Source: Nocardioides mesophilus (GTDB lineage Bacteria > Actinomycetota > Actinomycetes > Propionibacteriales > Nocardioidaceae). From it: a DNA stretch of 64,000 nt. The position numbers were made by a program, and so were the translations under genes. Within the stretch, counting starts at the first letter, position 1; the number at the start of each line of letters is the position of its first letter. Location of the stretch: contig NZ_CP060713.1 of NCBI RefSeq assembly GCF_014395785.1, positions 1,764,501 to 1,828,500 of the forward strand, written 5' to 3'. Of this stretch, positions 1 to 8,745 are shown one piece after another. The notes beneath the pieces were generated by a model, which was not told the origin of the DNA, searched no databases, and saw only the letters and a program-made list of their open reading frames with translations.

Positions 1-467
1 GGGTCGTCACGGTGCCGGACCACGACGAACTTCTGGTGGTGCGAGCCCCCGACGCGGACCCGCATGTCGAGCAGCACCTCGACGCCCCGCTTCTGCAGCT
101 GCTCACCGAGGTGGCGGTTCTCGGTAGCGAAGAAGCCCGTCTGGTCGAGGTGGGAGCGCCAGACCAGCCCGTGCACGGCGACGCCGCGCCGGTCCGCGCG
201 GGAGAGGACCTCGAGCACCTCGCTCCCGGCCTCGCCGGTGAGCCGCTCGTCGGCGTCGCCCTGCCAGTCGGTGAAGAGCACGAGGTCGCCGGGGCCGGTG
301 GCCTCGAGCGCGTCGTACAGCGCTCGGAAGTACGTCGCACCATGGATCAGCAGACGGACGTGGTTGCCCTCCGACCAGGCCCGGTCATCACCGTGGCGGT
401 CGTCCAGGGTGGTCAGCGGATTGGCCCGCTCCGTCCTCGTGAGCAGCCAGTCGGAGGGGTCGTTCAT
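1..467 (-). CDS. Phospholipase D-like protein (3' part beyond left edge)
   Basis: Partial gene; about 155 N-terminal residues are visible. The start ATG sits just after a GGAG, and another ATG a few bases upstream is out of frame and stops at once. Close to the window edge the protein has a first HKD-type motif, H-Q-K followed by FVVV, preceded by a stretch on an explicit strand-loop pattern (LVLFTDW, VHGLVWRS) typical of the phospholipase D superfamily. These enzymes cleave phosphodiester bonds using two HKD halves; the second half is outside the window. It lies 55 bp after corA on the same strand and may end a polymerase-corA-pld transcript. Confidence 0.8.
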   Translation of the reverse strand, partial: MNDPSDWLLTRTERANPLTTLDDRHGDDRAWSEGNHVRLLIHGATYFRALYDALEATGPGDLVLFTDWQGDADERLTGEAGSEVLEVLSRADRRGVAVHGLVWRSHLDQTGFFATENRHLGEQLQKRGVEVLLDMRVRVGGSHHQKFVVVRHRDD

Positions 468-522
468 GCTCCCAGCATGACCGATCCGCCGCCCGGCGGG
501 TGAGGTGTCGCCACCGGAGTGG

Positions 523-1494
523 TCAGAGCCAGTCCTTGCGCTTGAAGGTGAGGTAGAGGGCGCCGGAGAGGGCGACGATAAGGATCGAGGAGGTGAGGAA
601 GCCGCCCTGGTGGGCGAACCCCGGGTACGGCAGGTTCTGACCGTAGAAGCCCGTGATCGCGGTCGGCACCGCGATGATCGCGGCCCAGCTCGTGACCTTC
701 TTGGTGATCACGTTGAGGCGGTTCCCCTGGATCGTCAGGTTGGTCTCGAGGATGGTGTTCACCAGGTCGCGGAGGCTCTCGGTCCACTCGCTGGCCCGCA
801 GCACGTGGTCGTAGACGTCCTGGTAGTAGGGCATGAGCTCGTCGGGGACCAGACCGATGTCGCGTCGCATCAGGGTGTTGACGACCTCCCGCATCGGCAG
901 GACGACGCGACGCAGCTGCACCAGGCTCTTGCGCAGCTCGAAGCTGCGGCGTTGGACGCTCTGGTCATGAGGCCGGTCGTCGAACAGCAGGTCCTCGAGC
1001 TCTTCGATCTGGTCGTCGAGCGACTCCACCGCATCGAAGTGCGCGTCGACGACGAAGTCCAGCAGCCCGTGCAGCAGTGCACCGACCCCGAACCTGGTGA
1101 GATCGACCTCGTCGTCCCACCGGGCCACCAGCGCGTCGATCGAGAAGGTGTCCTCGCGGCGTACCGTGACCAGCGCCGCCGGGGTGATGAACGCAGCGAG
1201 CTCACCGGTGATCAGCCGGCCACTGGCGACGTCGAGCAGCACCGTGTAGGCGGTGAGGAAGTCATGCCCGGCGTAGCGGTCGAACTTGGGCCGCTGGCGA
1301 CCCTGCGCGGCGTCCTCCACGGCGAGCCGGTGCAGCCCCAGCTCGTCGGCCACCAGCTGCAGGTCCACGAGGTCCGGCGCACACAGATCGACCCACACGA
1401 CGGCAGACGTGTCCCCCAGGTGCTCCGACACCTGGTCGAGCGGGAAGTCCTCGTCGGTGAGGACTCCCCCGCGATAGCAACGCGTTCGTGCCAT
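523..1494 (-). CDS. corA: CorA-family magnesium/cobalt channel
   Basis: A 323-residue CorA-type divalent cation channel: a long acidic and helical cytoplasmic domain followed by two C-terminal membrane segments and a positively charged tail ending KRKDWL. The selectivity loop after the first membrane segment reads Y-G-Q-N-L-P, so the canonical GMN is GQN here, a variant I associate with actinobacterial members. The start lies only 3 bases after the stop of the upstream polymerase gene, so translation is probably coupled. There is no clear ribosome site of its own. Confidence 0.93.
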   Translation of the reverse strand: MARTRCYRGGVLTDEDFPLDQVSEHLGDTSAVVWVDLCAPDLVDLQLVADELGLHRLAVEDAAQGRQRPKFDRYAGHDFLTAYTVLLDVASGRLITGELAAFITPAALVTVRREDTFSIDALVARWDDEVDLTRFGVGALLHGLLDFVVDAHFDAVESLDDQIEELEDLLFDDRPHDQSVQRRSFELRKSLVQLRRVVLPMREVVNTLMRRDIGLVPDELMPYYQDVYDHVLRASEWTESLRDLVNTILETNLTIQGNRLNVITKKVTSWAAIIAVPTAITGFYGQNLPYPGFAHQGGFLTSSILIVALSGALYLTFKRKDWL

Positions 1495-1497
1495 CCA

Positions 1498-3153
1498 TCA
1501 AGTATCCGGCACCGGCGGACGCGTCGCGCCGGGTTTGCCCGCGTCGGCGTACGACCGCACGATCGAGACGTTGAGCGGGAAGTCGACGGTGAGGTCCCGG
1601 AACAGCAGCGCCGCCGCGCTTGCGGCCGCCTCGGCCGCCTGCGCCGCGACCTCGTCGGCGAGCGCGGCCGGGGTGTGCACGACGACCTCGTCGTGGAGGA
1701 AGAAGACGAGGTGCGGTCGGCTGACGAGGGGACCGCTGCCGCCCAGCCGCCAGAGCCGGTTGCGCAGGTCGGCGATCCAGCACAGCGCCCACTCGGCGCC
1801 GGTGCCCTGCACGACGAAGTTGCGGGTGAACCGGCCGTGCGCGCGACGCCGCCGGGCCTGGCTGTCGGGATCGGCGGGCGGGTCGTCGGGGTCCCACGTG
1901 TCGCCCAGCCTCGGGGACCCGCGGCCGAGCAGCGTGCGCACCCCCTGGCCACGCTCGCCGGCACGGGCCGCCTCCTCCACCAGAGCGAACGCCTCCGGGT
2001 AGCGCCGGGTGAGCCCGGTGACCAGACGGCCGCTCTCACCGCTGGTCGCCCCGTACATCGCGCCGAGCAGCCCGAGCTTGGCGGCCTTGCGGTTGGCCAC
2101 CGCGCCGTCCTCGACCATCCCCTGGTAGAGGTCGGCGCCGCGCGCGGACCTGGCCAGCGCGCGGTCGCCGCTCATGCCGGCGAGCACGCGTGGCTCGAGC
2201 TGGGCGACGTCGGCGACCACGAGCCTCCAGCCGTCGTCGGCGACCGCCGCCGGCCGCACCTGCACCGGGATCGACAGCGCGCCGCCGCCGTTGGAGGACC
2301 ACCTGCCGGTGCTGGAGCCGGCCGGCTGGTACGACGGCCGGAACCGGCCGCCGCTGACCCATTCGTCGATCCACGCCCAGCCGTTGGTCTGGAACAGGTG
2401 CGCGAGCTGCTTGTAGCGCAGGAGCGCGGCGATGCCCGGGTGCTCGAGCCCGCGCAACGAGGACGCCCGGGTGTCCGCGACGTCCAGCCCCGCCCGCCGC
2501 AACGCCTCCAGCAGCTCGGGCCGGGAGTCGGGGTTGAGACCCGGCACGCCGAAGGCGCCGCGAACCTCCGCCACCAACGCCTCGAGCCCTCGCGGCCGGG
2601 CGCCCCGCGGCGGCCGCGGCCCGAGCAGGTCGGTGAGCAGCCGCTCGTGGACGTCGACCCGCCACGGCACTCCGGCGTACGTCATCTCGGCCGCGGCCAG
2701 GGCGCCCGAGGACTCCGCGGCGAGCAGCAGCCTCAGCCGGGCCGCCTCGGTCGAGGCCGCGACGGCGCTCAGCTGCCTGGCGTCTTCGAGGTCGGCCCGC
2801 AGGTGCTCGGCCGTGTCGTCGATCGAGAACAGCGCCGGGTCGGAGGGCCCGCTCGGCCCGAGCCGGTCCCAGTGCTCCGACTGCTCCCCGTCCAGCAGCC
2901 GGCCCTCGACCGCGGGGGCCCGCCGCAGCAGGTGGTGGCCCAGCCGCAGGTCGTGGCAGCGCCCGACCCGCACCCCGGCCGCCAGCAACGACGGATACCA
3001 CCGTGCGGTGTCGTCCCACACCCAGCGCGGCGCGTCGACCTCGCGCGCTCCCACGTACGCCGGCAGATCGGCCGCCGCCACCTCACGCGTCGCGTCGCCG
3101 TCGACCACCAGCACGCGGTCGCCCGGCAGGCGCGAGAGCGAGACCCGGGTCAT
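1498..3153 (-). CDS. Family-A DNA polymerase with degenerate 3'-5' exonuclease domain
   Basis: A 551-residue protein matching the short actinobacterial polymerase I relatives often named bifunctional 3'-5' exonuclease/DNA polymerase. Polymerase motif A is DVAQLEPR (D315), motif B runs R355-K359-Y367 (KLGLLGAMYG) and motif C is LHDEV (H487-D488-E489), so palm catalytic residues are intact. The position that is Phe or Tyr in motif B of Pol I is Leu. There is no 5' nuclease domain, and the first 150 residues keep only a faint exonuclease pattern (CHDLRLGHHLL). A longer in-frame extension upstream is rejected because it would overlap the divergent metallopeptidase gene. Role in repair is inferred. 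Confidence 0.88.
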   Translation of the reverse strand: MTRVSLSRLPGDRVLVVDGDATREVAAADLPAYVGAREVDAPRWVWDDTARWYPSLLAAGVRVGRCHDLRLGHHLLRRAPAVEGRLLDGEQSEHWDRLGPSGPSDPALFSIDDTAEHLRADLEDARQLSAVAASTEAARLRLLLAAESSGALAAAEMTYAGVPWRVDVHERLLTDLLGPRPPRGARPRGLEALVAEVRGAFGVPGLNPDSRPELLEALRRAGLDVADTRASSLRGLEHPGIAALLRYKQLAHLFQTNGWAWIDEWVSGGRFRPSYQPAGSSTGRWSSNGGGALSIPVQVRPAAVADDGWRLVVADVAQLEPRVLAGMSGDRALARSARGADLYQGMVEDGAVANRKAAKLGLLGAMYGATSGESGRLVTGLTRRYPEAFALVEEAARAGERGQGVRTLLGRGSPRLGDTWDPDDPPADPDSQARRRRAHGRFTRNFVVQGTGAEWALCWIADLRNRLWRLGGSGPLVSRPHLVFFLHDEVVVHTPAALADEVAAQAAEAAASAAALLFRDLTVDFPLNVSIVRSYADAGKPGATRPPVPDT

Positions 3154-3237
3154 GTGCACACCCTGACATCGCCGCCCCCGGGTGCCTGCGTCGGCGTCGC
3201 CCGCGATCGATGCGCGGCCTCGCGCCACAATTGCCGC

Positions 3238-3579
3238 ATGGTCGAGGTCGATCCCGAGCGGTTCGAGGCAATGGTCAGCGAGGCGCTCGACGGGCTGCCC
3301 GCCGAGCTCGGGGAGATCATGAGCAACGTGGCCGTCACCGTCGAGCACGGCACGGGGCCGGCGGGCCTGCTGGGGCTCTACCGGGGCATCCCGCTGACGC
3401 GTCGCACGACGTCGTACGCGGGTGTGCTGCCCGACCGGATCACGATCTACCGACGTGCCATCTGCGCGGTCTGCCACAGCGACGAGGAGGTCGTGGAGCA
3501 GGTTCGGCGGACCGTGGTCCACGAGATCGGCCACCACTTCGGCATCGGGGACGCCCGGCTGCGCGAGCTCGGCTGGTGA
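3238..3579 (+). CDS. Small zincin-like metallopeptidase family protein
   Basis: A 113-residue protein with the zinc-binding motif H-E-I-G-H-H-F-G-I-G-D (HExxHxxGxxD) near the C-terminus. This size and motif match the DUF1025/possible zinc metallopeptidase family of actinobacteria and proteobacteria. No signal peptide is present, so it is cytoplasmic; substrates of the family are unknown. It is divergent from the polymerase gene with 84 bp between the two starts. Confidence 0.9.
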   Translation: MVEVDPERFEAMVSEALDGLPAELGEIMSNVAVTVEHGTGPAGLLGLYRGIPLTRRTTSYAGVLPDRITIYRRAICAVCHSDEEVVEQVRRTVVHEIGHHFGIGDARLRELGW

Positions 3580-3603
3580 CCCCGCCTGCGGACCCGTCGC
3601 CGC

Positions 3604-3945
3604 TCAGGCCCTCAGGATCCGGTCCATCGCCCTGCCCTTGGCCAGCTCGTCGACCAGCTTGTCCAGGTAGCGGATCTTCTGCATCAGGGGGTCGTCCACG
3701 TTCTCCACGCGCACGCCACAGACCACTCCGGTGATCAGCGACGCATGCGGATTGAGCGCTGCCTCGGTGAAGAAGTCCTCGAAGGTCGTGCCCGCGGCCA
3801 GGTGACCGTTCAACGCCGACTCGTCGAAGCCGGTCAGCCACTCGATCACCTGGTCGAACTCGGCTTTCGTGCGCCCCTTCTTCTCCACCTTCGCCACATA
3901 GTGCGGGTACACCGACGCGACGCTGGTGCCGAAGATCCTGCTCAT
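3604..3945 (-). CDS. DUF2200 family protein
   Basis: A 113-residue protein of the DUF2200 family, recognised by its opening [21 protein letters not shown] and the pattern [28 protein letters not shown] near its end. The family is widespread in bacteria, is often linked to growth or stress operons and has no proven function. It converges with the metallopeptidase gene, with 24 bp between the two stops and no visible terminator. Confidence 0.9.
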   Translation of the reverse strand: MSRIFGTSVASVYPHYVAKVEKKGRTKAEFDQVIEWLTGFDESALNGHLAAGTTFEDFFTEAALNPHASLITGVVCGVRVENVDDPLMQKIRYLDKLVDELAKGRAMDRILRA

Positions 3946-3993
3946 CCGGTGAGCCTAGGCCCATGTCGTCAGCAGCCCGGACCGGTCAGCAGG

Positions 3994-4956
3994 TCAGCCC
4001 CCGTCGCCGTACCAGTCCAGCACGCGCAGCGCGCGCAGCGTGTTCCATCGGCCGGGCCGCCCGTCGCCGTCATCGAGCTCGAGCTGGGTCTCGCCCGGGT
4101 GCGTGTTCTCGAGCAGCCAGGTCCCGTCCGGCTGCCGCTTGTCGCGGACCAGCTGGACCGCTTCGTCGACGCGGGCATCGGGGGCGGACCCGGTCCGGCG
4201 GAAGTAGTCGAGCGCCCGCAGGACGTCGTAGTGCCAGCGCGGCGGCCACGAGAACCGCAGCCAGTCCTCGTCCGGCACCTCACCGGTGCTCTTCCGTCGG
4301 AACAGCCGCCGCTCCAGCAGGTACTCCTCGCCGCGCCGGCGGGCTTCGGCCACCGCCACCGCTCCCTCGGACTGCTCGTAGTCGAGCAGGCCCTCGAGCA
4401 CGCAGATCGTCGAGTGGAAGGAGGAGACGGTCGCGCCGTGCTCGGTCCAGCAGTTCCAGCCACCATCACCGAGCTGGTCCTCGAGCAGGGCCGTGGCGAG
4501 AGCGTCCACACCCGCGCCGAAGTAGGCGCCGACCGAAAGCGCTCGGCCATTGATGCAGGCCTCGACCTCACCGTCGAAGAACGCCTCGTCGTCGTGCTCC
4601 CAGCGGCAGTTCGCCGCCACCAGCGCGATCGTCTCGCGGGCAGCCGGGCTCGCCGGATCCAGACCGAGGTCGCGCAGCAGCACCAGCGTGGGCAGGGTCG
4701 CGGTCCAGGGCTGGCCGCCGGAGAAGTCCGGCTCGATGCCGGCCCGCCAGTCGTCGACGACGCGCCGCGGGAAGCAGGCACCGCCCTCCCACTGACCGTC
4801 AGGATCGCGCAGCGAGAGCAGCCGGGCACCCCAACCCTCGGTCTCGACGCGGGCCCGCTCGGCCGCGACCTGCTCGTCAGGCGCGTGGGTGAGGTCGCGC
4901 AGCACCTGCCAGCGGATCGCCGGGTCACCGTCGAGGAGCCAGTCCATGACCTCCAT
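3994..4956 (-). CDS. Prenyltransferase/squalene-cyclase-fold protein
   Basis: A 320-residue alpha/alpha-toroid type protein. It carries several QW-like repeats (DGQWEGG, DGGWNCW, DGTWLLE) separated by helical pairs, as in the squalene-cyclase and prenyltransferase repeat fold, but no DxDD or DCTAE cyclase signature is seen. Catalytic cyclase activity is therefore unlikely to be classical. The start MEVMDWLLDG is chosen; a longer frame reaches into the divergent thioesterase gene. Similar soluble proteins are common in actinobacteria and remain uncharacterised. Confidence 0.82.
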   Translation of the reverse strand: MEVMDWLLDGDPAIRWQVLRDLTHAPDEQVAAERARVETEGWGARLLSLRDPDGQWEGGACFPRRVVDDWRAGIEPDFSGGQPWTATLPTLVLLRDLGLDPASPAARETIALVAANCRWEHDDEAFFDGEVEACINGRALSVGAYFGAGVDALATALLEDQLGDGGWNCWTEHGATVSSFHSTICVLEGLLDYEQSEGAVAVAEARRRGEEYLLERRLFRRKSTGEVPDEDWLRFSWPPRWHYDVLRALDYFRRTGSAPDARVDEAVQLVRDKRQPDGTWLLENTHPGETQLELDDGDGRPGRWNTLRALRVLDWYGDGG

Positions 4957-5045
4957 GCGCGCGATCGTACGACGCACAGCGCCGCCCGGCGGCCGGGCGG
5001 ATGCTGCGCGCATGGCTCCGGACCGGCCCGGTATCGTCACGAACC

Positions 5046-5543
5046 GTGAGATCACCCCACCCCACGTACGAGCAGCTCGTCGACCTTCCGGCGTACGCCG
5101 AACAGCCCGTCCCGATCGCCTTCGAGGACGTCAACGGCCACCTGAACGTCCGCCACTACACCGGCATCGCCAGCGAGGGGCTCGACGAGTCCCTGGTCGA
5201 GCTGGGGATCCCGCAGAACTGGCCGGTCTTGGGGCACGCGTGCTTCTCCGCGGAGCACCACCTGACCTACCTGGCCGAGCTGCGCACCGGCGACACGATG
5301 TCCGCGCGGGTGCGGCTGCTCGGCCGGTCGGAGCGGGCCGCGCACGCCCTGGTCTACCTGCTCGACGACTCGCACCAGCAGCTGAGCTTCGTGATGGAGG
5401 AGGTCTTCCTGCACATCGACATGGAGACCCGGCGCACTGCTCCGTGGCCCGCGGACGTCGCGGCCGCCCTCGACGAGCGTGTCGCCGCTGACGCCGCGCT
5501 GCCGTGGGAGGCCGACGTGTCCGGCTCGATGGGCCTGCGCTGA
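5046..5543 (+). CDS. Acyl-CoA thioesterase-like hotdog-fold protein
   Basis: A 165-residue single-hotdog protein of the 4-hydroxybenzoyl-CoA thioesterase/YbgC type. The N-terminal third has the pattern EDVNGHLNVRHYTGIASEG, equivalent to the D-x-x-G-H-x-N region of this fold. A GTG start is chosen because it lies a few bases after a promoter-like stretch, suggesting a leaderless message; an ATG 45 bases upstream in frame is possible. Two 11-bp direct repeats (TGACCTGCCGC) follow the stop. Substrate unknown. Confidence 0.83.
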   Translation: MRSPHPTYEQLVDLPAYAEQPVPIAFEDVNGHLNVRHYTGIASEGLDESLVELGIPQNWPVLGHACFSAEHHLTYLAELRTGDTMSARVRLLGRSERAAHALVYLLDDSHQQLSFVMEEVFLHIDMETRRTAPWPADVAAALDERVAADAALPWEADVSGSMGLR

Positions 5544-5649
5544 CCTGCCGCTGACCTGCCGCTGACCCGTCGGGCCTCGGCCCACCGGCACACCCGGGTG
5601 CGCCTCATCTCGGTGGCGGCGTCGTGCCGGCTGCCTCTACGCTCGCGAG

Positions 5650-7098
5650 ATGTTCGCGGTTCCAGGTGTCACGTCCTCGGCGGACGACCAGGCGCCCCAG
5701 CTCTCCGACATCGGGCGCTACGGCCGCTACGTCGTGCACCGGTTCGTGTCGAAGGCCCGCACGGTCGACCAGCCGACCTTCCGCTCGGTGCTCGTCGAGC
5801 ACCTCGCGGCGCCCGTCCAGGAGCTGCCCGTCACGGTCGAGCAGTGGCCGGCGTACGAGCACGTGAACGTGCAGGTGGCGCTGGACGTCGTGCTCGAGGA
5901 GTACGGCGACCGGGCGCGGATCCTCGGCTTCACCGGGCACCGCCACCACGGCCCCTTCGGGATCGCGGACCTGCTCGGGGACGACCCGACGTACGGGATG
6001 CACGGACCGCGGCCCGGCAACGTCACCCGGATCAGCCTGCCCAGCGGTCCGGGCGGCGCGACGCGTGACTGCCTGCGCATCGGCGTCGTGCTGCTCGAGG
6101 ACGACGAGGACCGGATCGCCGTGCTGTTCCGCGGTCCCGATCCCGAGAGCGGCCTGTCGCAGGTGACCCTCGAGATCATCGCCACCCGGCCCGCGGCCGC
6201 CGAGCAGCTCGGCCGCCGGCTCCGCGACCTCGCACTCGAGCACAACGTCTACCGCGGCCAGGTGGTGTCGTTCGGTCGCAGCATGTTCGGCGAGCGCGGA
6301 TCGCTGCTCCGCTTCCGCGACCGGCCCACCATGTCGCCGGAGGAGCTGATTCTGCCCACCGCCACGTTCGACGCGCTGCGCCGCCAGGTGGTCGGGGTGG
6401 CCCGCAACAGCGCGCGGCTGCGGGCCGCGGGCCAGCACCTCAAGCGCGGCATCCTGCTCTACGGCCCGCCCGGCGCCGGGAAGACGCATTCGGTGCGCTA
6501 CCTGGTCGGCGAGCTCGTCGGCACCACGGTGGTGGAGCTCACCGGGGAGAGCCTGCACGGCATCCGGGAGGCCTGCTCCGTCGCCCGCACGCTGCAGCCG
6601 GCCATGATCGTGGTCGAGGACGTCGACCTGATCGCCGAGGAGCGCAGTCACTACGGCGGCGAGACCCCGCTGCTGTTCACCCTCCTCAACGAGATGGACG
6701 GCCTCGACGAGGATGCCGACGTCGCGTTCCTGCTCACCACGAACCGGGCCGACCTGCTCGAGCCCGCGCTGGCGTCCCGGCCGGGACGGGTGGACCAGGC
6801 CGTCCACATCGAGCTGCCGGACCGCGAGTCGCGGCGCCGGCTGGTCGAGCTCTACCGGGGTCGGCTCGACCTCGAGCTGAGCCGGCTCGACGCCGTGCTG
6901 GACCGGACCGACGGCGTCACCGCCTCCTTCCTCAAGGAGCTGCTGCGCCGGGCTGCGGTGGTGGCGGCCGACCGCGAGGAGCGGCCGGCGGATGTGCCGC
7001 TGCGGGTCACCGCCGACGACCTGGACACCGCGCTCGAGGACCTGCTCGACACCCGCAACCAGATGACCCGCTCCGTGCTCGGCTACCGCGACGAGTGA
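5650..7098 (+). CDS. AAA+ ATPase with unassigned N-terminal domain
   Basis: A 482-residue classical AAA+ ATPase. Walker A is GPPGAGKT (272-279), Walker B is MIVVEDVD (E323-D324), sensor 1 is TTNR, and the arginine region is SRPGRVD, followed by a helical lid. The E-D order in Walker B resembles the Bcs1/spastin-like branch more than FtsH, and no zinc-protease domain follows. The first 250 residues form a separate domain I do not recognise. It is probably a remodelling or unfolding machine of unknown substrate. A 6-bp hairpin (GGACCG-CGAG-CGGTCC) follows directly after the stop. Confidence 0.88.
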   Translation: MFAVPGVTSSADDQAPQLSDIGRYGRYVVHRFVSKARTVDQPTFRSVLVEHLAAPVQELPVTVEQWPAYEHVNVQVALDVVLEEYGDRARILGFTGHRHHGPFGIADLLGDDPTYGMHGPRPGNVTRISLPSGPGGATRDCLRIGVVLLEDDEDRIAVLFRGPDPESGLSQVTLEIIATRPAAAEQLGRRLRDLALEHNVYRGQVVSFGRSMFGERGSLLRFRDRPTMSPEELILPTATFDALRRQVVGVARNSARLRAAGQHLKRGILLYGPPGAGKTHSVRYLVGELVGTTVVELTGESLHGIREACSVARTLQPAMIVVEDVDLIAEERSHYGGETPLLFTLLNEMDGLDEDADVAFLLTTNRADLLEPALASRPGRVDQAVHIELPDRESRRRLVELYRGRLDLELSRLDAVLDRTDGVTASFLKELLRRAAVVAADREERPADVPLRVTADDLDTALEDLLDTRNQMTRSVLGYRDE

Positions 7099-7156
7099 GG
7101 ACCGCGAGCGGTCCATCGCGCACCGAACCGTCAGCGGCCCCTGCCAGGATGAACCG

Positions 7157-7510
7157 GTGACCGGATCCAGCATCAGCGACTTCTTCGAGCTGGCCGACCA
7201 GCTCCCGAAGGTCACCCGGGTCGACACCGGCCGCTACTGGCGGGTGGCGGTCGGCGGCCGGACCTTCGGCTACCTGTGGGAGCCGACGGGCACCGTCGGT
7301 CTCAAACAGACGATCCCCGAGCAGCTGGCGCTGGTGGCCGAGCGGCCGGAGACGTTCGAGGTCCAGTTCACCTCAGGCGGATTCGGCTGGGTCGTGGTCC
7401 GGTTGGGCGGGGTCGAGCGCGACGAGCTGGCCGAGCTCACCTTCGAGGCGTGGCGGCTGACCGCCCCGGCGGCGCTGCTCGACCTGCGGGGCGACGAGCT
7501 GCCCCGCTGA
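7157..7510 (+). CDS. MmcQ/YjbR family protein
   Basis: A 117-residue protein of the MmcQ/YjbR family, a small CyaY-like fold sometimes annotated DNA-binding. The pattern GGRTFGYLWE followed later by GGFGWVVVRL and ELTFEAWRLTAP is typical. The GTG start is taken from the family's usual N-terminus (short helix, then a pair of strands). No function is established for the family. It may share a transcript with the AAA+ gene 58 bp upstream. Confidence 0.85.
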   Translation: MTGSSISDFFELADQLPKVTRVDTGRYWRVAVGGRTFGYLWEPTGTVGLKQTIPEQLALVAERPETFEVQFTSGGFGWVVVRLGGVERDELAELTFEAWRLTAPAALLDLRGDELPR

Positions 7511-7728
7511 ACCGGTGGGCGGCGGCGCCCGATACCCGGTGGACCCCACCGCGCGAGCCGTGCGAGGATCCCCGGCAGCGGCGCCGTCCAGCGCCCAGCC
7601 CACGCGTCGGCCCCAGTCCGAGCGAAGTGGCGAAGGGGAGCAGATCCTCGGGCGGTCAGTTGGCACTCGTCGCTCCACACGCACTGCGGCGGCGGACTGG
7701 GGACGCGCACGCAGGCGAGGTGAAGACA

Positions 7729-8226
7729 GTGACCAGGGACCGTGACTTCAAGCGGGTCGTCCGTGCGCGGATGGCCCAGACCGGTGAGAGCTACGCGGCC
7801 GCCCGAGCGGCGCTCGAGCAGCAGCCTCCGCCGCGGGTGGCGACGCTCCCCTTGCCGGTGGACGGGTCGGCGTACGACGCGGCGCGCCGCGAGCAGCAAC
7901 GACTGGTCGACCGGCTGTTCGACGACGGCCGGCTGGCGCAGATCCCGGCCAAGCGCAAGACCAGGGCAGGAGCGCTGCTCGAGGTGCTCACCCGCTTCGA
8001 GCCGGGCCGGGTCTACCCCGAGCCGGAGGTGAACGAGGTGCTCCTCGGCGTGCACCCGGACTTCGCCTACCTGCGCCGCGAGCTGGTGAACTACCACTAC
8101 CTCGAGCGCGCCGAGGGGCGCTACCGCGTCGTCTCGCAGGCTCCCGCGCGGGCGCCGATCGAGCGCCAGGAGATCCCCGACTGGGAGGCTGTCTGGCTGC
8201 CCGGGTTCCTGGCCGGCCACGGCTGA
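7729..8226 (+). CDS. DUF2087 domain protein
   Basis: A 165-residue protein. The C-terminal half carries the DUF2087 signature: KRKTRAGALLEVLTRFEPGR, then YPEPEVNEVLLGVHPDFAYLRRELV and NYHYLERAEGRYR; in other proteins this domain is attached to helix-turn-helix regulators. The N-terminal 30 residues (RDFKRVVRARM, SYAAARAAL) form a short motif seen in several actinobacterial proteins. GTG at 7729 is preferred over GTG at 7720 because GGCGAGG is then 8 bases upstream. Possible nucleic-acid-binding regulator; function inferred. Confidence 0.82.
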   Translation: MTRDRDFKRVVRARMAQTGESYAAARAALEQQPPPRVATLPLPVDGSAYDAARREQQRLVDRLFDDGRLAQIPAKRKTRAGALLEVLTRFEPGRVYPEPEVNEVLLGVHPDFAYLRRELVNYHYLERAEGRYRVVSQAPARAPIERQEIPDWEAVWLPGFLAGHG

Positions 8227-8305
8227 GGCGTAGCCGCTCGACGTGCCGACCTGCCGTCCCGGCAGGCCCGAGGTGTGGCCCACTAGAAAAGAACCCCGGT
8301 GGTGC

Positions 8306-8332
8306 TGTCGAATTGCGCTCCTTCGGTTCGTC
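8306..8332 (+). promoter_or_regulatory. Candidate ECF42 promoter (TGTCGA-N17-CGTC)
   Basis: A TGTCGA hexamer followed after exactly 17 bases by CGTC lies 53 bp before the first DGPF gene. From memory, the promoter reported for ECF42 sigma factors has TGTCGA at -35 and CGA/TC at -10. Both elements match, and the downstream operon encodes an ECF42 sigma factor, so autoregulation is likely. Confidence 0.72.
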
Positions 8333-8384
8333 ATCGTGGTGGAGTCGCACACGCGGCCCCACCCATCCCAGGAGGAACACCACG

Positions 8385-8735
8385 ATGAGTCGATACCTAG
8401 TGCTGCTGCCCGCACCCGAGGCGGAGTGGGCGCAGCTGCCCGAGTCCGAGCACGAGAAGGGCATGAAGTCGCACGTCCGGTTCCAGGAGGATCTCAGGGC
8501 GGGCGGTCACACGCTGATCACGGTCAGCCCGCTGGAGCCGTCGGCACAGGCGACGTCCATGCGTCCGGACAGGAACGGCGCGGCGCTGGTCACCGACGGG
8601 CCGTTCACCGAGTCCGCCGAGCAGATCGTCGGCTTCTACCTCGTCGAGAGCGAGGACGAGACCGACCTCCGGGCCGCCTGCGAGCGCTTCGCCGCGCGCG
8701 GGGAGCACATCGAGCTCCGCCGCCTGGCCGAGTGA
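8385..8735 (+). CDS. YCII-related DGPF-domain protein 1
   Basis: A 116-residue ferredoxin-like-fold protein of the YCII-related (DGPF) family, with the name-giving VTDGPFTES motif at mid-length and the usual GFYLVE strand after it. The start is fixed by an AGGAGG site 9 bases upstream. Proteins of this family are characteristically encoded next to ECF42 sigma factors and are thought to belong to the same response; no enzymatic activity is known for this subgroup. First gene of a three-gene operon. Confidence 0.92.
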   Translation: MSRYLVLLPAPEAEWAQLPESEHEKGMKSHVRFQEDLRAGGHTLITVSPLEPSAQATSMRPDRNGAALVTDGPFTESAEQIVGFYLVESEDETDLRAACERFAARGEHIELRRLAE

Positions 8736-8745
8736 GGGGCCGGAC

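Noticed and set aside
505-3579. A very long plus-strand open frame of about 1000 residues covering corA and the polymerase
   Set aside because: It is antisense to genes with clear motifs on the minus strand and its sequence is of low complexity, as expected from high GC content. Only the end (from 3238) is a real gene.
7511-7728. A small gene between the YjbR-like and DUF2087 genes
   Set aside because: The open frame there is Arg/Pro-rich without similarity to any protein family and without a ribosome site.
8227-8305. Extra small gene in the gap before the ECF42 promoter
   Set aside because: No frame with a ribosome-binding site and protein-like composition is present.
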